Assembly: GCF_028736035.1 (NCBI RefSeq)
Contig: NZ_CP117866.1
Span: forward strand, 9,093,001-9,157,000
Source of the DNA: Streptomyces sp. T12
GTDB lineage: Bacteria > Actinomycetota > Actinomycetes > Streptomycetales > Streptomycetaceae
DNA length: 64,000 nucleotides
Direction of reading: 5' to 3'
The notes beneath the pieces were generated by a model. The model was not told where the DNA came from. It searched no databases and saw only the letters and a program-made list of their open reading frames with translations. Positions 58,126-64,000 of the stretch are shown one piece after another (position 1 is the first letter of the stretch; each line of letters begins with the position of its first letter). The position numbers and the translations under genes were made by a program.

Positions 58126-58734
58126 ATGTTGATCCGTGTTCTTCTCGTCGAGGAGGCAGACCTGGTGCGCGGGGCACTCGCCGCCCTGCTCACACGTGAG
58201 AAGGACATCGAGGTGGTCCCGGCGTCGCCGGAGCACAGCCAGACGGTCGTTCAGGCGCTGTCGCACCGGCCGGACGTGGTGGTCATCGACGTCGACGGTG
58301 ACGACGACCGTGCCCTCGGTACCTCCCTGGAGCTGTCGACTCGGCTGCCGGAGTGCCGGACCCTGCTGGTGGTCGGGTCGGCGACCTCGGAATATCTGCG
58401 GCGGGCGCTGGCGCGTCGCGTCGCGGGGATCATCGGCAGGAACAGCCCCTGCGACACCCTGCCCCAGGGGGTCCGTAAGGTGGCGGCGGGTGAACGGTTC
58501 ATCGATCCGGGGCTGGCGCTGCTGGCGCTCTCCTCGGCGGAGAACCCGCTGACCGAGAGGGAACTCGAGGTGCTGCGGCTGGCGGCGGACGGCACGCCCA
58601 CGCGTGAGATCGCCGACCGGCTTTCGCTGTCCGTGGGAACGGTCCGCAATCATCTGAACGCGGCCTCCAGGAAGTCCGGGGCACGTAACCGCATCGACGC
58701 GATCCGGATCGCTCGGGAGTCGGGCTGGCTGTAG
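58126..58734 (+). CDS. ramR: LuxR/NarL-type response regulator of the lanthipeptide locus (RamR-like)
   Basis: A 202-residue regulator: receiver domain 1-120 and LuxR HTH 140-200 (NPLTERELEVLRLAADGTPT, then IADRLSLSVGTVRNHL). The receiver is atypical. The phospho-acceptor-like Asp55 is kept (VVVIDVDGDD), but the acidic pair is EE and the usual invariant Lys near residue 105 is Arg (GIIGRN). It may act without phosphorylation. It lies convergent to the two ABC genes of the SapB-like locus, the same gene set as ramCSABR/amfTSBAR. AGGAG lies just before ATG 58126; a TTG three bases later is also possible. Confidence 0.85.
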   Translation: MLIRVLLVEEADLVRGALAALLTREKDIEVVPASPEHSQTVVQALSHRPDVVVIDVDGDDDRALGTSLELSTRLPECRTLLVVGSATSEYLRRALARRVAGIIGRNSPCDTLPQGVRKVAAGERFIDPGLALLALSSAENPLTERELEVLRLAADGTPTREIADRLSLSVGTVRNHLNAASRKSGARNRIDAIRIARESGWL

Positions 58735-58809
58735 TCGGGCCGGCTGTAGTCGGGCCGGCCGTGGTCCGTCGCGGCTCCTCACCTGGGGCCCTGCCTTGCA
58801 CGTCAGTCA

Positions 58810-60744
58810 TCAGCGTCGGACGTCGGTCGCCATCTGGTCCCAGTGGCCGATCAGGTCGCGGTACAGGGCACAGTCGACCAGCAGTTGGTCGTGGGTGCCT
58901 AGGCGGCAGCGCGGGCCGTCCATGACGAGGACGAGGTCGGCGCGCAGGGCGGAGCTGATGCGGTGGGCGCAGACGATCAGGGTGGAGGGGCGGCAGGCGA
59001 AGGCCCGTTCGGCGACCGCCTCGGCGGCCGGGTCGAGGTGGCAGGTGGCCTCGTCGAGCAGGACCAGCGGGGCGGGCGGCAGCAGGGCGCGGACGAGGGC
59101 GATCAGTTGGCGCTCGCCGGCGGACAGCAGGGCCGGGTTCACCTGCGCGTCGTAGCCGCCGAGGCGTTCGACGAGCGCGGTGGCGCCGATTGCGTGGACC
59201 GCCGCGTCCAGGTCGGGCGGGGTGGCCGCCGGGAGCAGGTAGGCGAGGTTCTCGCGCACGGTGCCGGCGACGACGTACGCCTCCTGTGGGATCAGCACGC
59301 GGGACCGGGCGAGTCGGCCGACGTCCAGGGAGCGGACCGGGAGACCGCCCAGGTGTATCTGGCCGACCTGTGGTTCGAGTACGCCGGCGATGAGCGCGGC
59401 GAGCGTGGACTTGCCCGCGCCACTGGGGCCGACGACCGCCAGGTGGGTGCCCGACGCGAGGGACAGGTCGAGATCCCGGACGACCGGTTCGGCGGAGGGG
59501 GCGTACCCGAAGGTGACACCGTGCAGCTGGACACGGCCGTCCCGGGGGCGTGCGCCGGCCGGTGTCTCCGCCGTTGCTGGGGGCGGTTGGGTGGCGGCGC
59601 GGGGCTTTCCGGGGGTGGGGGCGGGGGCGAGTGAGGCGGGAGTGAGTGGGGTGCTGCCTGCTCTGCTGTCGGCGGCTCGGGGTGGCGTCGCACCCCGGGT
59701 ATCGGTCACCGCCGGTGCCCCGGTCTCCGGTGCGGCCCCGGTCACCGGCGCTGCACCCGCTCTACCCGCCGTCCCTGGCGCCTCCGCCGCCCCCGCACCA
59801 GCCGCCTCCAAGATCCGGCCGAGTGTGACCAGTAGCCACAGCCCGCTGCCACCGAGTCCCTGGACGAAGCCGCGCAGAGCCGGTTGCAGGTTCTGCGAGA
59901 CGTAGGTCAGGGCGCCGAGGATCGCGCCGGCCGTCACCCCGCCCCGCACCAGCCAGGGCGCACCGGCCAGGATCAGCACGATCGGCAGCCAGCCGCCGAG
60001 CCCCAGCGCGGCGGTACGCAACGCGGTGAGCCGGCCCAGGGCGCGGGCAGCGCGCGCCGCCTCGTCGATACGGGCGCCGGCTCGACGGCGTACGGTCGCC
60101 TCCGCGCCGCATGCCGTCACGTCCCGCAGTCCGCCGGCCACCGTGCTCACCTGCTCGGCGATGGCCTCGTCGGCGAGGACGACCGCCCGCTGCCGGGCCG
60201 CCATCGCCCGCAGGGCCAGCAGGAAGAGTGCGAGCCCGGCCGCTAGGGGCGGCATGACGAACAGCAGCAGGGCGGGATCCAGCGCGGCGAGCCCGAGCAG
60301 CACGCTCACCGTCGTGACCGCGAAGCTCTGCACGAACATCACGACCGCTCCGTACGACTCACGGGCGATCTCCACCTGTTCGGTCAGCCGTGCCACGCCC
60401 GCCGTGTCGGCGCTCTGTCCGATGCGGGCGGAGCGGTGCAGTGTGCCGGTGGTGACGAGCGTGACCAGGTCGTCGCGGAACGGCTCGACGACCCCGGCCA
60501 GTTGGAGGGTGGACTGCCGGGTGCCCCAGGCGCCGACGAGGACCGCGCAGGCCAGCAGGCCGAGCCAGCCGAGTCCCACGTCGGTGCGTTCGGCGAGGAA
60601 GCCGTCGTCGACGGCGCGGGCGACCAGCCAGCCGGACAGCAGCGCGGGGACGGCCTCGACCAGCGACCAGCCGGTGAGCCGTACGAACTCCCGGCGCCGA
60701 GTGCGCAGCGTGGAGCGCAGCAGGGCCCCGGGACCCGGGCTCAC
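58810..60744 (-). CDS. ramB: ABC exporter of the lanthipeptide locus (RamB-like)
   Basis: A 644-residue fused TMD-NBD exporter. The TMD (about 1-310, with helices such as AVPALLSGWLVARAVDDGFL) is followed by an unusual linker of about 95 residues rich in Ala, Pro and Thr. The NBD follows, with Walker A GPSGAGKST, signature LSAGERQLI, Walker B LVLLDEATCHLD and H-loop CAHRISS. GTG overlaps the stop of the other ABC gene (GTGA), so the two are cotranslated and probably form a heterodimer exporting the lanthipeptide. Any protease domain is absent. Confidence 0.92.
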   Translation of the reverse strand: MSPGPGALLRSTLRTRRREFVRLTGWSLVEAVPALLSGWLVARAVDDGFLAERTDVGLGWLGLLACAVLVGAWGTRQSTLQLAGVVEPFRDDLVTLVTTGTLHRSARIGQSADTAGVARLTEQVEIARESYGAVVMFVQSFAVTTVSVLLGLAALDPALLLFVMPPLAAGLALFLLALRAMAARQRAVVLADEAIAEQVSTVAGGLRDVTACGAEATVRRRAGARIDEAARAARALGRLTALRTAALGLGGWLPIVLILAGAPWLVRGGVTAGAILGALTYVSQNLQPALRGFVQGLGGSGLWLLVTLGRILEAAGAGAAEAPGTAGRAGAAPVTGAAPETGAPAVTDTRGATPPRAADSRAGSTPLTPASLAPAPTPGKPRAATQPPPATAETPAGARPRDGRVQLHGVTFGYAPSAEPVVRDLDLSLASGTHLAVVGPSGAGKSTLAALIAGVLEPQVGQIHLGGLPVRSLDVGRLARSRVLIPQEAYVVAGTVRENLAYLLPAATPPDLDAAVHAIGATALVERLGGYDAQVNPALLSAGERQLIALVRALLPPAPLVLLDEATCHLDPAAEAVAERAFACRPSTLIVCAHRISSALRADLVLVMDGPRCRLGTHDQLLVDCALYRDLIGHWDQMATDVRR

Positions 60745-62513
60745 CACACGCCTCCGTCGCGTTCCGCTTCCGGTGCCGAATCGGGATGTACGTCCCCGTC
60801 GCCGCCCGGCTCCGGCCGGAACACCGCCCGATACCCCTCCTCCATCCACAGGTCCCGATGCGTCCCCAGCCCGCGCACCCGGCCCGCGTCGAGCCAGACC
60901 ACGATCTCCGCGCCGGCCGCCGTGGAGGCGCGGTGGGTCACCACGAGTCGGGCCCGGCGGGCGAGCGGCCCGGTGCCGGTCAGGGCCTGGCTGATGTGGT
61001 GCTCGGTGACGGTGTCGAGGCTGGCCGTCACGTCGTCCAGCACCAGGAGGCGGCCGTACGGCGCGGACTGGACGAACGCGCGTGCCAGGCCGATGCGCTG
61101 GTACTCGCCGCCGGACAGCGGCGCACCGGTGAGCGGGGTGCCGTATCCCTCGGGCATGGTCCGGATGAAGGTGTCGGCGCGTGCTGCGGTGGCCCCGGCG
61201 CGGACCTCCCCACCCCCGGGCGTGCGTGGTCCGAATCCGATCGCGTCGGCGAAGGTCTCGCCCAGCAGTACCGGGCGTTCGAAGCCGTAGGCGACGGCGC
61301 GCCGCAACTCCGCGCGGTCCACGTCGCGCAGCGGCACTCCGTCGAGCCGTATCTCGCCTCCGTCCGGGTCGGCCAGCCGTCCGGCCAGCGCGGCCAGCAG
61401 GGACTTGCCGGATCCGGAACGCCCTACGACGGCGGTCAGCGCGCCGTTCGGCAGGTCCAGGTCGATGCCGTCCAGCGCCGGGTCGCCCTCGGCGGTGCGT
61501 ACCGTGACCCCACGGAACTCCAGCCGCCCGCCGCCCCCGCAGGGCAGGCGCGTGCTGCCGTACGTGATCGTGGGTTCGTCCAGCACCTCGGCGATGCGCC
61601 CCGCGGTGGCGCGTGCGAAGGCCAGCCGGTTCACCGAGGTCACCAGCGAACTCACGCCGGTGGCCAGGACCACGTACCCGCTCGCGGCGAGCATCTGACC
61701 CGGTGTGATGCGGCCCTGGGCGAGCCCCAGACCGGCCACGGCCAGCACGGCGACCTCCAGCAGAGGGACGATCGCCGCGTCCCGTGCGGAGACCCGGGCG
61801 TAAGCGCTCCACATACCCAGGCCGTGCCGGTGCAGTTCGGGCAGTGGCTCCAGTACCCGCTCGCACTCTCGGGTCATGGTCCCAGCGGCCGTGATGGTGC
61901 GGATTCCGGTGAGGGCGTCGACGAGTCGGGAGGCGATGCGACCTTGCGTGGCGAAGTAGCGGTCGTTGAGGTCGGAGACGTCGCGGACGAAGGCGCGGAC
62001 CATGAGCGCGACCAACGGCAGCCCGGCCACGAAGGTGAGGCACAGCCACGGGTCGATGAGGGCCAGGGCCACCACGGCCCCGACCGGAGGGACCAGTTCG
62101 GTCACCGCCCACACCATGCCCGACGGGGCACTGCCGGCCCGGGCGGTGTTGCCCACCAGACGGGCCACCAGGTCGCCGGGGGTGTGCCGGCGGGCCGCGG
62201 GGGCGCCCAGGTCGAGGACATGACCGAGCAGGGTGTGCCGCAGCCATGCCGTGCAGCGGGCGTTGGCCAAGGCTCCCGCGTAGTCGTCCGTGGCGTCGCA
62301 CACCACCAGCAGGGCGACGGTGAGGGCGGACAGGGTCAGCCACAGTGCGGTGTCGCCGCGGCCGAGCACGGCGTCGACGGTGCGGCCCATGACAGCGGGC
62401 AGGAGCACGTAGACGCCTGCGAGCAGCAGGGAGACGGCGGCCTGGACCCCGCCCCACGCACCGCCTCGCCGGACCGTCGCCAGCAGCAGACGGTCCGCCG
62501 CGCGTCGGTCCAC
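60741..62513 (-). CDS. ramA: ABC exporter of the lanthipeptide locus (RamA-like)
   Basis: A 590-residue fused TMD-NBD exporter. After a short N-terminal stretch, six helices (GVQAAVSLLLAGVYVLLPAVM and others) are followed by the NBD: Walker A GRSGSGKSL, signature LSGGEYQRI, Walker B LLVLDDVTASLD and H-loop VVTHRAS. The catalytic Glu after Walker B is Asp, so this may be the degenerate half of a heterodimer. I choose the GTG at 62513 with GGGAG six bases upstream. An ATG at 62600 lies inside a strong hairpin and has no ribosome site. Confidence 0.88.
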   Translation of the reverse strand: MDRRAADRLLLATVRRGGAWGGVQAAVSLLLAGVYVLLPAVMGRTVDAVLGRGDTALWLTLSALTVALLVVCDATDDYAGALANARCTAWLRHTLLGHVLDLGAPAARRHTPGDLVARLVGNTARAGSAPSGMVWAVTELVPPVGAVVALALIDPWLCLTFVAGLPLVALMVRAFVRDVSDLNDRYFATQGRIASRLVDALTGIRTITAAGTMTRECERVLEPLPELHRHGLGMWSAYARVSARDAAIVPLLEVAVLAVAGLGLAQGRITPGQMLAASGYVVLATGVSSLVTSVNRLAFARATAGRIAEVLDEPTITYGSTRLPCGGGGRLEFRGVTVRTAEGDPALDGIDLDLPNGALTAVVGRSGSGKSLLAALAGRLADPDGGEIRLDGVPLRDVDRAELRRAVAYGFERPVLLGETFADAIGFGPRTPGGGEVRAGATAARADTFIRTMPEGYGTPLTGAPLSGGEYQRIGLARAFVQSAPYGRLLVLDDVTASLDTVTEHHISQALTGTGPLARRARLVVTHRASTAAGAEIVVWLDAGRVRGLGTHRDLWMEEGYRAVFRPEPGGDGDVHPDSAPEAERDGGVW

Positions 62514-62569
62514 GGGCTGCTCCCGTCGTCGTACGGTTCCGGCGAAAGTCGTACGGGTCCGGCAATAGG

Positions 62570-62598
62570 GCGCGGGGACACTCGAAGCGTCCCCGCGC
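62570..62598 (-). terminator. Hairpin between lanthipeptide precursor and ABC genes
   Basis: GCGCGGGGAC and GTCCCCGCGC form a perfect 10-bp stem with a nine-base loop, 11 bases after the precursor stop codon and before the ABC start. No T-run follows. It could act as a partial terminator or stabilise the precursor mRNA, letting more precursor than exporter be made. Confidence 0.75.
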
Positions 62599-62609
62599 AT
62601 CGGTCTGGA

Positions 62610-62726
62610 CTAGCAGAGCAGCAGGCTGAGGCCACTGTGCCCACAGCCCTTGCTCGCGCGGCTGCCCGGCGGACGGTGACCGGCCTCGGACTCGATGGTC
62701 AGGCCCTGCAGTTCGAGGAGCGACAT
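62610..62726 (-). CDS. ramS: Class III lanthipeptide precursor (RamS/SapB-like, 38 aa)
   Basis: A short gene found by reading the DNA between the LanKC and ABC genes. AGGAGGTGA lies six bases before the ATG and includes the LanKC stop codon. The leader MSLLELQGL has the L-x-x-L-Q-type motif bound by class III synthetases. The core GSRASKGCGHSGLSLLLC carries Ser22-x2-Ser25-x2-Cys28 and Ser31-x2-Ser34-x3-Cys38. SapB has the same order (GSRAS, then S-x2-S-x3-C), but here the first ring is one residue shorter. The product should be a two-ring surfactant-like peptide exported by the two ABC proteins. Confidence 0.92.
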   Translation of the reverse strand: MSLLELQGLTIESEAGHRPPGSRASKGCGHSGLSLLLC

Positions 62727-62732
62727 GTGTCT

Positions 62733-64000
62733 TCACCTCCTCTCTCGCACTCGCGTGGGGACGGGCGGGTCATGAGCGGGCCGCAGGCCCGGGGTCAGGA
62801 ACGGCAGTCCGGTGGGCCGGGAATGGAAGGCGGCGCCGAGGGCCAGCAGGACCCCCGCAGTGCCGGTGGCCAGGTCCATGGACAGCCGCAGCAACTGCTC
62901 GCCGGGGAAGGCGAGTCGGCCGTCGAGCAGGCAGGCGTGGCGCGCCAGGTGGCGTACATGGTCCGCGATCACGGGGTCGCGGTCGGCGGCAGTGCCCGGC
63001 GGGAGGGCGCGGCTGAGGTGGAGGATCATTCCGGCCACGCCGTCGAAGAGCCCCGGTTCGATGTAGAACGATGCGCTCGCGGCCCTGCGGATGGCGTGGG
63101 CGGCGGCCGAGAACCGCTCGTCCGCGCGGTGGGCCAGGTACTCGTCGAGGACCATGCCGATGCCCACGCTGCCGTCGGCGAGATAGGGCATGGTGCGCCA
63201 GCCCTCGTTCACCTCCATCGACCCGTCCCCGCGCTCCCGGCAGCGGCGCAGATCCTGGCGCAGCGCGGTGGCGGCCAGGTCGAGGAGCGCCGGGTCGCCG
63301 CTGTGCTCGTACAGACGCAGGAACAGCAGCGCGGGCCCGGACGAGCCGTACAACAGCCCCGCTCTCGGGTGGGTTCCACCGCTGGTCTCGGGCACGCCGT
63401 CGGCCGGGCCGAGACGGTCGGCCACGGCCTGCGCCACGCGCAGGGCGGCGTCACCACAGGCGGCGTCGCCGAGAGTGGTGGCGAAGTGCAGCAGGTTGAG
63501 CCCGATGCCGGACAGGCCGCCCTTGAGGTCCAGGGCGAGGGCCTCCCAGTGCTCGCCCAGGCACATGTCGAGGACCTTGACGGCCTCCTCGTGGCGCCCG
63601 AGGTGCTCAAGGACGAAGGCGACGCCGTGCAGGCCGTCGTAGAAGCCGAGATGGGTACCGGGTCCCGGGTGCAGTGCGTGCCGGATCAACCAGTCCTCGT
63701 GGTCGGGGTGCCGCCCGGCGCCGGTCACGTCCAGCGCGTACAGCACGCCCGCCGCGCCGTGGGCCACGCCCAGGCCGCCGCCCGGGTCGGCGAACTGCTC
63801 GATGTCGCCCGGGAAGAGCCGGTCGTCGCGCTCGGGTGTGGCGGCGGCCAGGACTGCGTCGGCCATCGAGGTGCGGGCGCGCAGCCAGCCGGAGTGGTCG
63901 GGCTCGAGACGGGGCTCGTCGTCCGCCCCGGAGGCCATCCCGCCGTCGCCGGTGAGCGTGCGGACGGCCTCGTCGAGGAACTGCCGGGGAACAGGGAACA
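62733..64000 (-). CDS. ramC: Class III lanthipeptide synthetase LanKC, C-terminal cyclase part (RamC-like)
   Basis: The frame is open to the right edge, so only the last 422 residues are seen. They form the LanC-like cyclase half: GVAHGAAGVLYAL, GFYDGLHGVAFVLEHLG, GGLSGIGLNLLHF, LYGSSGPALLFLRLY, LADGSVGIGMVL and GLFDGVAGMILHL are G-x-x-G alpha-barrel repeats. The zinc-binding Cys/His set of class I and II cyclases is absent, as in RamC and LabKC. The kinase/lyase half lies beyond the window. Its TGA is embedded in the ribosome site of ramS, seven bases before the ATG, so precursor translation may be coupled. Confidence 0.92.
   Translation of the reverse strand, partial: FPVPRQFLDEAVRTLTGDGGMASGADDEPRLEPDHSGWLRARTSMADAVLAAATPERDDRLFPGDIEQFADPGGGLGVAHGAAGVLYALDVTGAGRHPDHEDWLIRHALHPGPGTHLGFYDGLHGVAFVLEHLGRHEEAVKVLDMCLGEHWEALALDLKGGLSGIGLNLLHFATTLGDAACGDAALRVAQAVADRLGPADGVPETSGGTHPRAGLLYGSSGPALLFLRLYEHSGDPALLDLAATALRQDLRRCRERGDGSMEVNEGWRTMPYLADGSVGIGMVLDEYLAHRADERFSAAAHAIRRAASASFYIEPGLFDGVAGMILHLSRALPPGTAADRDPVIADHVRHLARHACLLDGRLAFPGEQLLRLSMDLATGTAGVLLALGAAFHSRPTGLPFLTPGLRPAHDPPVPTRVRERR

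Noticed and set aside
58810..62736. Single 1308-residue open frame covering both ABC genes and the lanthipeptide precursor
   Set aside because: Only its last half matches an ABC exporter. The upstream half is Arg/Pro-rich shadow of the first ABC gene, which is clearly coding in another frame.

Overview
The window is high-G+C actinobacterial DNA that reads as a Streptomyces chromosome. Codons end almost always in G or C, GTG and TTG starts are common, and the gene content is typical: a SapB/RamS-type lanthipeptide locus, FadR-type GntR, LuxR and ROK regulators, Tat and lipoprotein signals, and DUF6232. I see no rRNA, CRISPR array, transposase, integrase or phage gene. The only RNA gene recognised is a tRNA-Leu(GAG).

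Region 1 (0-12.5 kb) is general metabolism and small regulator/target pairs. It holds the end of a polysaccharide lyase, a long-chain acyl-CoA synthetase, a DHA2-type exporter divergent from a double-HTH Lrp regulator, a LysR regulator divergent from an SBF-like symporter, a secreted sialidase with a DUF5005-like partner, and a quinone-oxidoreductase-like gene divergent from a MarR gene with two matching operator-like palindromes between them.

Region 2 (12.5-24 kb) carries formate oxidation. A tightly coupled leftward operon (panE-like, fdhA, fdhB, fdhC, fdhD) encodes an NAD-type molybdenum formate dehydrogenase whose catalytic chain is split. It is divergent from an OFA-family (oxalate/formate) transporter followed by an unlisted 42-residue small subunit. 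Next come a DUF6232-like membrane protein and a small protein sharing an amyloid/RHIM-like motif, a FabH-like enzyme, a GntR regulator, an NmrA-like pseudogene and a tandem repeat.

Region 3 (24.6-36 kb) is a sugar or sugar-derivative locus. A ROK regulator precedes a CUT2-type ABC importer, a Gfo/Idh oxidoreductase and a TIM-barrel isomerase, then a secreted PQQ-type sugar dehydrogenase and a secreted ThuA-DUF1080 protein. Together they suggest uptake and 3-keto-type processing of a glycoside or polyol.

Region 4 (36-45.5 kb) is a translationally coupled ebo-type cluster: an inositol-3-phosphate-synthase-like enzyme, EboC (UbiA-like), a TIM-barrel isomerase, EboA, EboB (TatD-like), EboE, an EboF-like phosphatase and a Tat-exported TIM-barrel protein. 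It closes with an 18-bp perfect inverted repeat.

Region 5 (45.5-57.4 kb) is an oxalate/formyl-CoA locus. A leftward operon (TPP enzyme, formyl-CoA transferase, ADP-forming acyl-CoA synthetase, two OFA transporters) is divergent from sucC-sucD and an aldehyde dehydrogenase. A shared motif (consensus WTYGYMTACAGT) occurs in the promoter regions of this locus, of the fdh/OFA locus and of the gntR gene, suggesting that one regulator controls oxalate and formate use.

Region 6 (57.7-64 kb) has the tRNA-Leu with its terminator and then a SapB-like class III lanthipeptide locus: a LuxR-type regulator (ramR), two ABC exporters, a 38-residue precursor that I found by reading the DNA, and the cyclase end of a LanKC synthetase that runs off the window.
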